The translations under genes and the position numbers were made by a program. A stretch of DNA of 64,000 nucleotides from JAUIAI01 sp049680625 (GTDB lineage: Bacteria > Pseudomonadota > Gammaproteobacteria > Burkholderiales > Burkholderiaceae_E). The DNA lies in contig JBAUID010000016.1 of assembly GCA_049680625.1 (NCBI GenBank), positions 62,001 through 126,000 of the forward strand, in the 5' to 3' direction. The notes below the pieces were generated by a model. The model had not been told where the DNA came from, searched no databases, and saw only the letters and a list, made by a program, of their open reading frames with translations. Shown piece after piece: positions 1 through 9,688 of the stretch; position 1 is the first letter of the stretch, and each line of letters begins with the position of its first letter.

Positions 1-26
1 CGGTATCTACCGCTTACTGTGCGAAC

Positions 27-1694
27 GTGTCAGCGCATAGCCTGAACCAGGGTCCGAATCAGGGCTGCAAACAAGGTCAGGGTTTGGACGCCGACGTTAT
101 TATTTCTGGTGCCGGCCCAATCGGAGTTGGTTTGGCCATCGACCTGGCGTTGCAGGGCATTACCAGTAAAGTGGTCGAGAAATACCCAAGCATTCAGAAA
201 ATTCCCAAGGGTCAGAACATGACTCAACGCACCGGTGAGCACTTTCGCAGTTGGGGGGTTGCGCAGGCTATTCGCGACGCGTCGCCAATTCCGCCGTCTT
301 TTGGCAATAGTGGCTTAACCGCATATGGCTCTTTATTCAGTGGTTACCACTACGACTGGTTTCGTCGGGCCAGCGTTCGCGAGTTTTACGGCGCGGACAA
401 CGAACGGGCACCCCAGTACGAAACTGAACGGGTGCTGCGTGAACGGGCCAGCCAGCTATCGAAAATAGAAATCATTACCGGCTGGACAGGTGAGTCTGTG
501 TTGCAAGGTGAAGAGTCAGCAAGTCTCATTACCAGACGTACTGATGGTTCGGAACAAAGAGCATTTGTTGGACGCTATGTTGTTGGTTGCGATGGCAGTG
601 GCTCTTTGGTTAGGAAATCCGCCGCAATGACGCAGACCACAGATTCCCGTGATTTGCGAATGGCCTTGCTGGTTTTTAAGTCAACTGAACTGGATCGTCA
701 GTTGGATGTTTTTCCCGGAAAAACTATTTTTAACGTATTGCATCCGGATATGAAGGGCTACTGGCAGTTTCTGGGCCGGGTTGACCTGGAATCGAACTGG
801 TTTTTCCATGCCCCGGTGCCTGAGGGAACAACCCGTGAGAATTTTAACGCGAGCGCGTTCTTACATAAGGCCCTGGGTTGTCAGTTTCGGGCCGATTTTG
901 ATCACATCGGCTTCTGGGATCTGCGTTTTTCGCAGGTGGATAGGTATCGCGCCGGACGGGTGTTTGTGGCAGGTGATGCGGCGCACAGCCATCCCCCTTA
1001 CGGCGGCTATGGCATCAATACCGGGTTTGAAGATGCGCGAAATCTCAGCTGGAAAATGGCTGCGGTTATTCATGGCTGGGCGAATGACGCTTTACTCGAT
1101 ACCTACGGCGCTGAACGTCATCCGGTGTTTGCGTCGACTCGCGATGATTTCATCGCCCGTATGATTGAACAAGATGCTGAATTTACAGCCAAATTTAATC
1201 CTGTAACCGATAAAGAAGGTTTTGAAAGTGCCTGGCAGGCGCGGGCTGATGAAGGTGATTCGGCGGTTGGAAAATTTTTGCCCAACTATGCGGGATCGCC
1301 GATTGTCTGCGGTAAACCGGGTGCATCTTCGGGCGCAGTGGGTGAGCATCAGCACCAGGCCAGGGCTGGTTTTCATTTGTCACCGCTGACACTACCGGAA
1401 GGTGGCATCGTGTTTGACCATCTTGGCCCCGAGTTCAGCCTGATTGTTGTTGGTGACTGCGGCGATGCCGGTGATACTTTTATGGCCGTGGCCCGTAGCA
1501 CTAAATTTCCACTAAGCATTGTTGAAACCGCAATTAACAACGAAACGGAGAAATGGCGATCCCGGCTGATCCTGGTACGTCCCGATCAGTTTATCGCCTG
1601 GGTTCACCAACCCTTATTCGGTGATGAAGATATTCGAATAACCACTGAACAAGCCAGATCGATTCTGATGAAATCAGTTGCGAAGCTCAATTAG
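27..1694 (+). CDS. FAD-dependent aromatic-ring monooxygenase (PHBH fold)
   Basis: This is a flavoprotein monooxygenase of the phenol hydroxylase/MhpA/TfdB type, which would use NAD(P)H and O2 to hydroxylate an aromatic substrate in the cytoplasm. The dinucleotide motif GAGPIGVG lies near residues 28-35, the DG motif (VVGCDGSGSLVR) near residue 190 and the FAD-ribityl GD motif (VFVAGDAAHSHPP) near residue 315. About 555 residues, with a C-terminal thioredoxin-like extension, is normal for the group. The GTG at 27 is the first start available, but the frame stays open to the window edge and no ribosome site is visible, so the true start could lie upstream. The substrate cannot be read from sequence. 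The family is certain, the specific reaction is not. Confidence 0.85.
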   Translation: MSAHSLNQGPNQGCKQGQGLDADVIISGAGPIGVGLAIDLALQGITSKVVEKYPSIQKIPKGQNMTQRTGEHFRSWGVAQAIRDASPIPPSFGNSGLTAYGSLFSGYHYDWFRRASVREFYGADNERAPQYETERVLRERASQLSKIEIITGWTGESVLQGEESASLITRRTDGSEQRAFVGRYVVGCDGSGSLVRKSAAMTQTTDSRDLRMALLVFKSTELDRQLDVFPGKTIFNVLHPDMKGYWQFLGRVDLESNWFFHAPVPEGTTRENFNASAFLHKALGCQFRADFDHIGFWDLRFSQVDRYRAGRVFVAGDAAHSHPPYGGYGINTGFEDARNLSWKMAAVIHGWANDALLDTYGAERHPVFASTRDDFIARMIEQDAEFTAKFNPVTDKEGFESAWQARADEGDSAVGKFLPNYAGSPIVCGKPGASSGAVGEHQHQARAGFHLSPLTLPEGGIVFDHLGPEFSLIVVGDCGDAGDTFMAVARSTKFPLSIVETAINNETEKWRSRLILVRPDQFIAWVHQPLFGDEDIRITTEQARSILMKSVAKLN

Positions 1695-1728
1695 TTATAT
1701 TTATCTGCTGATTGCGGATTGGTAACAG

Positions 1729-3174
1729 TTATTGCAGTTTCAGTGCGATGGGCTTGAGCCGCCCCCACCGTATCGAAAGATAGTCCTGGAAATAATAGTC
1801 AAAGTTTCGCCACGGGCTCTTGAGTCTGTAGCTTGGGAAGGCATGCTGAGACCTTTGCACGTACCCAGCATTCAGATTCAACATCGGCTGTAATGGTAAG
1901 TCAGCTGGTGGTGGATCCGGGGTTGCTACGCGAAAACCTTTGCGGCGCATGGTGTTCAACAGGCGGCAGAAGTAGTCACATGACAGATCTGCCTTAAGTG
2001 TCCATGATGCGTTTGCGTATCCGAAGATTGACGCAAAATTTGGCATATTGCCAAACAGGGTGCCGCGAAAATTGACCAGATCTTTCACATCTATTGGGTG
2101 TCCGTCCGAATAAGCGCTTGCGCCGCCCAGAAATCGCATCGCAAGCCCTGTTGCGCTAATAACTATATCTGCGGGCAAGTGGTTGCCAGACCGCAAACGA
2201 ATGCCATCGTTTTCTAATCCGTCGATATGTTCGGTGACCACGGTCGCCTTTCCATTTCGGATAGCTTCGAACAAGTCGCCATCCGGGCTTAAACACAGGC
2301 GTTGGTCCCAGGGTTTATACGGCGGGTTGAAATGAATAGCGGGGTCAGCAGAATCGCCGAGTTGCTCACGGGCCATGCTAACCAGGGCGCCGCGCATTTT
2401 TTCCGGCTGCCGGCGACAACGGGCGTAAAAGTAGCTACCGAGTACTAGGCTTTTTGTTCGTTTGATGCGCCAGACCAGTTTGTCGGGTAACCATCGCCGT
2501 AGTTGGCTAACCAATGGGTCTTGTGCCGGACGGCTTAAGACAAAACCAGGGGTTCTTTGCAGCATCGTGACATGTGCCGCGGTCTCGGCCATAGCGGGCA
2601 CAATGGTAACTGCGGTCGCACCACTGCCAATAACTACAACCCGCTTGTTCGCATAGCTCAGATCCTGGGGCCAGAACTGGGGGTGAATGATGGGGCCGGT
2701 GAAATTTTCCTGACCGGGGAGAGCGGGTTGATGGGCAGACTCAAAGTTGTAGTAACCCGTGCAATTCATGACAAACTGGCTGGTCACCGACAATTGGTCA
2801 CCGGTAGCATGATTGCTTATTGAAACAGTCCATAATTTTTTCTCGGATGACCAGTCCAGGCGGGTGACCTGATGTTGAAAGCGAATTTTGTCCTTCAGTT
2901 CAAATTGTTCTGCCGTTTCGTTCAGATAATCATTAATCGCTTCGCCCCGGGCTATTTCACAGGCCTTATTCCACGGCTTGAACGAATATCCATAGGTGAA
3001 CATATCGGAATCTGCGCGGACGCCCGGATAGCGGAACAAATCCCAGGTGCCGCCTAGCGCGTGACGGTTTTCGAGAATCAGAAACGTTCGGTCCGGGCAT
3101 TTGGAGGTCAGATGACAACCCGCGCCAATACCAGAGATACCCGCACCAATGATCAGAACGTCGACATGTTGCAT
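1729..3174 (-). CDS. Flavin-containing / Baeyer-Villiger-type monooxygenase
   Basis: This FAD- and NADPH-dependent monooxygenase resembles EthA-like Baeyer-Villiger and FMO enzymes, which oxygenate ketones or heteroatoms. The N-terminal FAD motif is GAGISGIGAG. A BVMO/FMO fingerprint of the form FxGxxxHxxxWP is present as FTGPIIHPQFWP around residues 158-169, and a second Rossmann motif (GSGATAVTI) follows for NADPH. Length (481 aa) is typical. It is convergent with the upstream ring monooxygenase. It lies just downstream of the CbbQ/CbbO-like pair on the same strand, separated by about 50 bp, so the three may be co-transcribed. The substrate is unknown. Confidence 0.85.
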   Translation of the reverse strand: MQHVDVLIIGAGISGIGAGCHLTSKCPDRTFLILENRHALGGTWDLFRYPGVRADSDMFTYGYSFKPWNKACEIARGEAINDYLNETAEQFELKDKIRFQHQVTRLDWSSEKKLWTVSISNHATGDQLSVTSQFVMNCTGYYNFESAHQPALPGQENFTGPIIHPQFWPQDLSYANKRVVVIGSGATAVTIVPAMAETAAHVTMLQRTPGFVLSRPAQDPLVSQLRRWLPDKLVWRIKRTKSLVLGSYFYARCRRQPEKMRGALVSMAREQLGDSADPAIHFNPPYKPWDQRLCLSPDGDLFEAIRNGKATVVTEHIDGLENDGIRLRSGNHLPADIVISATGLAMRFLGGASAYSDGHPIDVKDLVNFRGTLFGNMPNFASIFGYANASWTLKADLSCDYFCRLLNTMRRKGFRVATPDPPPADLPLQPMLNLNAGYVQRSQHAFPSYRLKSPWRNFDYYFQDYLSIRWGRLKPIALKLQ

Positions 3175-3225
3175 GGGTGAAATTTTACAGAGATTACGGG
3201 TAGGCGCGGATAATGTGTCGGGGAA

Positions 3226-5463
3226 CTAACGCGTTGCCCGGGTAGTGAGGGCACGGTAAACCTTACCCAATTCCACCGGCAGGGCGTTCACCTCATCGAT
3301 CACCAGGTAGCGCTGGTCGGGACACATGCGCCGCAGATAATCATTACCGGCGGGGTCTACTGTCAGGCAGAAGGTTTCGATTCCAAGCCTTTTTGCCTCC
3401 AGCAGAGCCATTGCCGTATCTTGTAAACCGTATTCGTCATTCCCCCGGTCTGGTCCGTAATCCAGGTCTTGCGGATAACCATCGGACACAATAATCAACA
3501 CCTTCAGCCGGGTCCTTTCGCGTCGCAATTGTTCGCTCGTGTGGCGAACCGCAGCCCCCATTCGGGTAGAGCCCTGGGGGCCAATAGCGGCAATCGCACC
3601 CCAGGTCTTTGCGGTACAGGCTTCGTCAAATCGTTTGGCCACGCCAAAGCTGACCCAGTGGCGGCCCTGGCCTGAAAAACCATAAATTGCGTAACGGTCG
3701 CCGAGCGTTTCGAGCGCTGTACTCATCAGGGCCAGTGATTCTCTTGCTACATCAATAACCCTCCGTTTGATGGGTGGCACCGGTATTGGTGTACGACTGC
3801 GGGCAAGCGGCGCCCAGCCAATGTCATCCGCCAAATCTGCAGAATTACCGTCGTCAAATGGAGCAGTTGTGGTTTGATCCGGGACCGGAAAATCGGTGGA
3901 CGCACTCATGTCCAGCAGAAAAGCGGCTGCCACATCACGCTGGGCTCGCAGGCGTTGCAGGTATAAACGATCGTCGGTGTAAATACCGGCCCGCCGATCG
4001 GTGAGGCGTTCGACTAGTCGGTCGAGTTCAATTTCTTCACCGTCGGGTTGTCGACGTTCACGCCGAATGGCTTCAGGTCGAATCGCGTTAAATTGGCGTT
4101 TGGTCCGCGCAAAACTGTCGCGATGCCGATTCATCAAGTCACGGTGGAATAACCCGGGATCTCCCCGCAATTGGTATTCAACGATCGTGCACCAGCCTTT
4201 CAGATAACGCTTGTCTTTGTAATTCCACTCATCAACAAGAAAATGGCGTTCACCATCTTTTGGTTTCGGAGGCAAAGGGACTGTGGCCATTCTTTGTGGG
4301 GTTTCGGTCGAATCAGCTGTTTCTTCATCATCTTGTTCAGCGGTGTTTACCGAATCGATGATTTCATTGTTATCCGGGTCGGCGAGCTCCTGGGCGGCGT
4401 CGCGACGTTTGTGAATGGCCGGCATCGAAAACGGATCGCCACGATAGTCAACCGGGTTGCCGTCGCGCGCGTCTGCGTCTGCCTGGGCTTGGTCTTCTGG
4501 TGTGGGGTCTGTCAGGTCTGCATTGTCGGCGGTGCCGCCTGCTCTGGAATCTTTAAAGTGACTCTGAATCAACTCATTAATATCGCGGGTGATGCGGGCA
4601 CTGTCGTAGACGTCGGCGCCGGCCGGCAAGTTTCCTGCAATGTTCAGCAACTGGCTTATGAACGGGTCTTTCGATTCGGTTTGACCCGAATCATGGTTCG
4701 ATCGTTTTTGCTCAGACCAGATCGCCGGGTTGGCCTGGGCTCCAAGCGTGAAATTGGTTAGCGCTGCGAGGCAACGGGTTATGGGGTTAGGGCTGGTGTT
4801 GCTGCGGTTGCTGGCGCTGGCTTGAACCGCCGGCTTGTACTCACGGCTGGCAAGGGCAAAAGACATCGCTCTGTGCAGGTCACCCGCGGCACCTGGATAA
4901 CGGGTTTGAATATATCGGTCTATTCGCCATGCTTCGATGATGGCGAAGATTTGTTTCATTAGCCAGGGGGCGTCGAATAATTCAAAAAATATTTCCAGAT
5001 CCAGTTTGGGGCTGGACTTTGGCTGAACACGCCACTGAGTTGTTTCATTGTCCGGGGTGGCCGGGATGCTGCGTTCGGCAATTCGGGCTTTGATGCCGGG
5101 GATTCTGTTGGCGGCGGCAGACAACCGAAACTTGAAAGTACCGCAGGCGTCGTATCCGATCTGATGCAAAATTGCGATTCGGTAAGCCCCGAGATTGTAT
5201 CGACGGCTTGAATACGATGTCAGGCGCTCTGGAAGAAAAATAGTCTGGCCATCGCTGGTAATGCAGTTGATACGGTGTGCGGATGAGGCCGGTCGATTGT
5301 TTGCGTCGTCAGCAATTGCTTCAATAGCAATTGTTCGGCCGCTTATGCCTTCGGAGAACAAGCTGAGCAGTCGTTGTACATCAACCAGGTACAGTGCGTC
5401 CGGGATGCCTTGGGTATCCCGGACGTCTGGCGAATTGTTAGGACTGCCGCCTGCCGGGGTCAC
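3226..5463 (-). CDS. CbbO/NorD-type VWA-domain activator protein
   Basis: This 745-residue protein has a C-terminal von Willebrand A domain (from about residue 510) with a MIDAS motif DMSAST and a later SDGYPQD segment, the layout of NorD and CbbO. Such proteins work with a MoxR-type AAA+ ATPase to insert metal into, or remodel, a target enzyme such as NO reductase or Rubisco. An acidic, Asp/Glu-rich linker lies in the middle. Its GTG start overlaps the stop of the upstream ATPase gene by three bases (GTGA), so translation is probably coupled. No nor or cbb structural gene occurs in the window, so the client is unknown. Confidence 0.8.
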   Translation of the reverse strand: MTPAGGSPNNSPDVRDTQGIPDALYLVDVQRLLSLFSEGISGRTIAIEAIADDANNRPASSAHRINCITSDGQTIFLPERLTSYSSRRYNLGAYRIAILHQIGYDACGTFKFRLSAAANRIPGIKARIAERSIPATPDNETTQWRVQPKSSPKLDLEIFFELFDAPWLMKQIFAIIEAWRIDRYIQTRYPGAAGDLHRAMSFALASREYKPAVQASASNRSNTSPNPITRCLAALTNFTLGAQANPAIWSEQKRSNHDSGQTESKDPFISQLLNIAGNLPAGADVYDSARITRDINELIQSHFKDSRAGGTADNADLTDPTPEDQAQADADARDGNPVDYRGDPFSMPAIHKRRDAAQELADPDNNEIIDSVNTAEQDDEETADSTETPQRMATVPLPPKPKDGERHFLVDEWNYKDKRYLKGWCTIVEYQLRGDPGLFHRDLMNRHRDSFARTKRQFNAIRPEAIRRERRQPDGEEIELDRLVERLTDRRAGIYTDDRLYLQRLRAQRDVAAAFLLDMSASTDFPVPDQTTTAPFDDGNSADLADDIGWAPLARSRTPIPVPPIKRRVIDVARESLALMSTALETLGDRYAIYGFSGQGRHWVSFGVAKRFDEACTAKTWGAIAAIGPQGSTRMGAAVRHTSEQLRRERTRLKVLIIVSDGYPQDLDYGPDRGNDEYGLQDTAMALLEAKRLGIETFCLTVDPAGNDYLRRMCPDQRYLVIDEVNALPVELGKVYRALTTRATR

Positions 5464-6350
5464 GGAAAAATAACATCAGTAATTTGAGTTACTGCATCGC
5501 GAACCTCATCATCATCACTGATTGCATGGGCAATCGCGGCGTCGCAGGCACGACGGCAATCAATGCCCCGGACGATGAGTTGTCCGGCATAAATCAGAAG
5601 TCGGGTACTGACGCCTTCTTCGAATCCGTGTTCCCGAAGCTGCCTGACTTTTTGTCCTATGACGGCGAGTCGTTCTGCCGTTGCTGCGTCAACCCGGCTT
5701 TCGCGCTCGATAATAGTCGACTCTTTTTCAACGTCGGGATAATCAAACGACAAGCTGATAAACCGCTGCCTGGTTGACGTTTTGAGATCTTTTAATATGC
5801 TCTGGTAACCCGGGTTGTATGAGATAACCAGATGAAAGTCGTCGTGGGCGCTGAGAAGCTCCCCGGTTTTGTCGATTGGTAATATCCGTCGGTGATCGGT
5901 CAGGGAATGAATAATGACTGTTGTATCTTTGCGTGCCTCGACGATTTCATCGAGATAACACATCGCTCCGGTGCGCACGGCGCGGGTCAGTGGTCCGTCC
6001 ATCCAGACAGTTTCGTTACCCGACACCAGGTATCGGCCAACCAGATCGGTGCCAGTGAGGTCTTCGTGGCAGGCTACGGTCAGCAGGGGGATTTCGATCT
6101 GCCTGCGGGCCGATTCGACATGGCGAAAGAGTCGCCAGGCCATGTGTTCGACGAATCGGGTTTTTCCGCACCCGGTTGGCCCCTTCAGCAACACGGGCAG
6201 GCGTTCTGCATAAGCAGCCTCGAATACCCGGATTTCGTCGGCCAGTGGCAAATACCATGGCTCCTGGTCAAGGCGGTGCGATTGTTGGGATGGTTCGAAT
6301 TGCGACAATTTTGCGGACGCTGCGTTCGGGTCGGTTTTTGGAGTGCTCAT
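5460..6350 (-). CDS. CbbQ/NirQ/NorQ-type MoxR AAA+ ATPase
   Basis: This 296-residue MoxR-class AAA+ ATPase has Walker A GPTGCGKT near residue 57, the family segment LTGTDLVGRY and Walker B CYLDEIVEA. CbbQ/NorQ ATPases form hexamers that use ATP to drive activation of a client through a VWA partner. That partner is the next gene, with which it overlaps. Length and the short C-terminal domain fit the CbbQ_C/NorQ family well. It probably heads the operon, since about 240 bp without a gene lie upstream. The pair sits among flavoenzymes and not beside Rubisco or NO reductase. Confidence 0.88.
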   Translation of the reverse strand: MSTPKTDPNAASAKLSQFEPSQQSHRLDQEPWYLPLADEIRVFEAAYAERLPVLLKGPTGCGKTRFVEHMAWRLFRHVESARRQIEIPLLTVACHEDLTGTDLVGRYLVSGNETVWMDGPLTRAVRTGAMCYLDEIVEARKDTTVIIHSLTDHRRILPIDKTGELLSAHDDFHLVISYNPGYQSILKDLKTSTRQRFISLSFDYPDVEKESTIIERESRVDAATAERLAVIGQKVRQLREHGFEEGVSTRLLIYAGQLIVRGIDCRRACDAAIAHAISDDDEVRDAVTQITDVIFP

Positions 6351-6593
6351 CCAACAAAGTATGCATGAGCCTGTAGGGTTCGTCAGCCGATTCAGTGCCG
6401 GGCTGGATAAATTTCCACTTCGTCACATATGGAGTCGCTTCACCGGGCTAGTCGGGCGTCTGGGATCGTCTGAGGGCACAAGTATCAAAATACAGAGGAT
6501 TTCGCTGGATACCCCAATCCGGGGTTGTCATATCATTGTCATACCAGCCTATATTTTCTGCTTCCCCGGCCAAGCCCTTAACCCTTAACGACA

Positions 6594-7307
6594 ATGCACT
6601 TATCCGACTTTACAACCCTGAGTTTTGATTGTTATGGCACCCTGATTGACTGGGAGAGCGGAATGATCGACGGACTGGCGTCGCTGACAGCGCAACTTGA
6701 GCCGCAATTGAGTCGCAATGACATTCTCCAGGCACATGCACAATTTGAATCGGCCCAGCAGGCTCAAACGCCAGGGCGTCTTTACCGCGATCTGCTGCCA
6801 ATTGTTTACAAACGTCTGGCGGAGCACTGGGGCCTGACTGCGACCTGGGGAGACTGTGTTGCTTATGGCGAGTCAGTGAAATACTGGCCGGCGTTCAGTG
6901 ATTCGGCGGACTCCCTGCAATATCTTAAAAAACACTTTAAGTTAGTTGTTTTGTCGAATGTTGACAACCTGAGTTTTGCCGCCAGCAATGAGAAACTGGG
7001 GGTCGAATTTGACGCGATTTATACAGCCGAGGATGTCGGCGCTTACAAACCATCAGACAAAAATTTTGACTACATGATCCGTTCATTGTTGAGTCTGAAC
7101 GTAGAACCGGGTCATATTTTGCATACTGCAGAAAGTTTGTTTCACGATCACGTGCCGGCGAAACGCTTTGGAATAAGCCGCGCCTGGATATATCGGCGCC
7201 ACGATCAGCCAGGTTACGGCGCGACCATGAATCCGGGAGAAATCCCTGCGGTTGATTTCCAATTTAACAGCATGGCAGACCTAGTTCGTGCCCACCGAGG
7301 CAGTTGA
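6594..7307 (+). CDS. Haloacid dehalogenase type II-like HAD hydrolase
   Basis: This 237-residue HAD-superfamily protein is of the L-2-haloacid dehalogenase type. Motif I is FDCYGTLIDWESG, with the nucleophilic Asp. Motif II is VVLSNVD, the motif III lysine lies in GAYKPSDKNF, and motif IV is replaced by the ESLFHDHVPA segment usual in this group. Members hydrolyse 2-haloacids or small phosphate esters; the sequence does not decide between them. It is followed after about 80 bp by an acyl-CoA synthetase on the same strand, which may be co-transcribed. Confidence 0.8.
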   Translation: MHLSDFTTLSFDCYGTLIDWESGMIDGLASLTAQLEPQLSRNDILQAHAQFESAQQAQTPGRLYRDLLPIVYKRLAEHWGLTATWGDCVAYGESVKYWPAFSDSADSLQYLKKHFKLVVLSNVDNLSFAASNEKLGVEFDAIYTAEDVGAYKPSDKNFDYMIRSLLSLNVEPGHILHTAESLFHDHVPAKRFGISRAWIYRRHDQPGYGATMNPGEIPAVDFQFNSMADLVRAHRGS

Positions 7308-7335
7308 ATTGTCAGTTTCAATTCGCTTCCATGTT

Positions 7336-7359
7336 CACATCCACATCCACATCCACATC
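7336..7359 (+). repeat. Hexanucleotide repeat (CACATC)x4
   Basis: Four perfect CACATC units are followed by degenerate units in the gap between the HAD gene and the acyl-CoA synthetase. The array lies 30 bp before the synthetase start. A six-base unit would not shift a reading frame, but copy change could alter the spacing of the leader. Confidence 0.75.
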
Positions 7360-7388
7360 CGAATCTGAACCTGAGCTCGAAACAAACT

Positions 7389-9011
7389 ATGCAACCCCAA
7401 CCAGGCTTATCGGAGATGCACGTCGGCAGCTTCGCATTACGCACGCCAGACAGACCCGCAATTATCATGGGGAACACCGGGCGGATTGTTACTTTTGCCC
7501 AATACGAATCCGTGTCGAACCAATGCGCACAATTGTTGCGCTCACACGGACTACGGCGGGGTGACACGGTGGCTTTGTTGCTTGAAAACCATCCGCTGTA
7601 TTTACCACTGGCCTGGGGTGGGCTTAGAGCAGGTCTGCGGGTAACCACGGTGGCAACCCACCTGACCCCCGAAGAAGTTGACTATATTGTCGACAATAGC
7701 GGCGCTGGTGTGTTTATCACCTCCGCGGCGATGGCACATACTGCACGCCAGTTGCGACTTCCAGGTGTACCGGCAGCCAATCGATACCTGTTGACAGAAG
7801 CCAGCGACAATACTATTTGCGTGGCTAGCGAAATGACTGGCCGTCCGGGTTTTCGCGATTTACACACGGCCATGAATCAGCAGTTGTCTCTGCCAATTGC
7901 TGATCAGTCAGAAGGCATTGAAATGTTGTATTCGTCAGGTACAACCGGCAAGCCAAAGGCGGTGCGGAAAGTGTTACCTGATGCTCCGTTTGGTACCCCT
8001 CATCCATCGGCCCAACTGTCCGCCCGACTTTACGGTTTCAATGAAAAAACCGTCTATCTGAGCCCGGCTCCGCTTTATCACGCGGCCCCGTTTATCACAA
8101 ATCTGAGGGTCAATCGATTTGGCGGTACCAGCGTTGTGATGGAAAAGTTCGATCCTTTGACGGCGCTGGCGCTGATTGAGCGCCACGCGGTGACAACGAG
8201 TCAGTGGGTACCCACCCATTTTGTCCGGATGTTACGTCTGGCAGAAAAAGATCGCGTCCGATACGATTTGTCCAGTCATCGCGTTGCGTTTCATGCGGCG
8301 GCACCGTGTCCGGTTGATATTAAACGCGAGATGCTCGACTGGTGGGGGCCGATTATTCATGAATACTATGCGGGCTCTGAAGGAAACGGCTATTGCCACA
8401 TTACGCCGGCGCAATGGCTTGAAAAGCCCGGGTCTGTGGGTCAGGCCATGATTGGCAATTTGCGTATTTGTGATGAAACCGGCGAAGAAGTCCCCGCCGG
8501 ACGGGAGGGTACAGTCTTCTTTGAGGGCGGCCCGTCGTTCGAGTACCACGGTGACGAAGAGAAAACCCAATCGTCAAGAAACAAGAAGGGCTGGAGCACG
8601 CTGGGTGACGTTGGTTATGTTGATGAAGATGGCTATCTCTATCTGACAGACCGCAAGGCGTTCACGATCATTTCTGGTGGGGTGAATATCTACCCCCAGG
8701 AGGCGGAGAACGTTTTATTAACCCACCCCGGTGTTGTTGATGCTGCAGTATTCGGAGTACCCAGCACTGACTTTGGTGAAGAAGTTAAGGCAGTGGTTCA
8801 GTTATCGGATTCAAGCCAGGCCGGGGAACCGATGGCAGCTGAACTGATTGCCTTTTGCCGCAGCCGCCTTAGCCGGGTGAAGTGTCCGCGGTCGGTCGAC
8901 TTTATCGACAAGTTGCCGCGCGAAGAAAACGGGAAGCTGTATAAGAGAAAGTTGCGAGAAGCTTATTGGAAAGACCATCCGGGTGCGACGCCTGAACGCG
9001 TCGTACGGTGA
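7389..9011 (+). CDS. AMP-forming acyl-CoA synthetase
   Basis: This 540-residue member of the ANL superfamily would activate a carboxylic acid to its acyl-CoA through an acyl-AMP. The P-loop is YSSGTTGKPKAVRK, the A5 region is YAGSEGNGYC, the hinge and A8 region is DRKAFTIISGGVNIYPQE, and the catalytic lysine of A10 is in REENGKLYKRKL. The chain-length pocket cannot be read by eye. It resembles FadD-like and bile-acid/short-chain synthetases. It probably works with the CaiB, MaoC and hydratase genes elsewhere in the window, though that is inference. Confidence 0.85.
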   Translation: MQPQPGLSEMHVGSFALRTPDRPAIIMGNTGRIVTFAQYESVSNQCAQLLRSHGLRRGDTVALLLENHPLYLPLAWGGLRAGLRVTTVATHLTPEEVDYIVDNSGAGVFITSAAMAHTARQLRLPGVPAANRYLLTEASDNTICVASEMTGRPGFRDLHTAMNQQLSLPIADQSEGIEMLYSSGTTGKPKAVRKVLPDAPFGTPHPSAQLSARLYGFNEKTVYLSPAPLYHAAPFITNLRVNRFGGTSVVMEKFDPLTALALIERHAVTTSQWVPTHFVRMLRLAEKDRVRYDLSSHRVAFHAAAPCPVDIKREMLDWWGPIIHEYYAGSEGNGYCHITPAQWLEKPGSVGQAMIGNLRICDETGEEVPAGREGTVFFEGGPSFEYHGDEEKTQSSRNKKGWSTLGDVGYVDEDGYLYLTDRKAFTIISGGVNIYPQEAENVLLTHPGVVDAAVFGVPSTDFGEEVKAVVQLSDSSQAGEPMAAELIAFCRSRLSRVKCPRSVDFIDKLPREENGKLYKRKLREAYWKDHPGATPERVVR

Positions 9012-9108
9012 TTGGTATGATTGAAATCATAGGTCAAATTGCGGTACTCCGATAAGCTGGGCAACTGTCGTTCCCGGCCTGAGTTATTCCTGATTGAGGC
9101 AATAAAAA

Positions 9109-9681
9109 ATGTATTGTGTTCGTTACTTGAAAAATTTACCCGGCCGCGCCCTGGTTCTTGTCAGTTTGATGGTGTTGTCCGCATGCTCCACTTTATCGCA
9201 TGGCGGTTCGCAGCCAACTGAACCGGGCCAGGGCGCTTTTGGTGCGCTGGCCGAGGTGGTCGAACTGCTGAATCGTGACCCGAATACCGATTGGTCGAAG
9301 GTGAATATTGACGGCTTGCGTGAACACCTGGTTGATATGAATGCCCTGGTACTTAATGCACGGGTAAGCAGTCAATTCGAAAACGATCGGGCGACGTTTT
9401 CTGTTACTGGTGAAGGCGGAACCCAACGCGCGATCACCGCCATGGTGCCGGCTCATGCCAAAACGCTACCCGAGTCACAGGGCTGGGCCGTGGAGACTGA
9501 AAAAATTTCTGGCGGCGTGAAAATGATTATCCGCGTGCCACCTACCGACGCCGGCCGGCAGGCACAATCTATTCAGCGTATTCGCGCACTCGGATTCTTT
9601 GGCATTATGGCGCTGGGGTCTCATCACCAGATGCACCATTTGCAAATGGCGTCCGGTCAGCGTGGCGTTCATCACCACTGA
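9109..9681 (+). CDS. Predicted lipoprotein with His-rich C-terminus
   Basis: I do not recognise a family for this 190-residue protein. It begins with a basic segment, a hydrophobic stretch and a lipobox (VLSAC), so Cys26 should be lipidated and the protein anchored to a membrane facing the periplasm. The C-terminus is rich in His and Met (SHHQMHHLQM and a terminal HHH), which suggests metal binding. A GAGG element lies about 10 bases before the ATG. It stands alone between the acyl-CoA synthetase and a minus-strand PIN remnant. Confidence 0.7.
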   Translation: MYCVRYLKNLPGRALVLVSLMVLSACSTLSHGGSQPTEPGQGAFGALAEVVELLNRDPNTDWSKVNIDGLREHLVDMNALVLNARVSSQFENDRATFSVTGEGGTQRAITAMVPAHAKTLPESQGWAVETEKISGGVKMIIRVPPTDAGRQAQSIQRIRALGFFGIMALGSHHQMHHLQMASGQRGVHHH

Positions 9682-9688
9682 GGTAAAT

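Noticed and set aside
4171..4761. A 196-codon plus-strand frame inside the CbbO-like gene
   Set aside because: It is fully antisense to a well-supported gene, has no family resemblance and no ribosome site.
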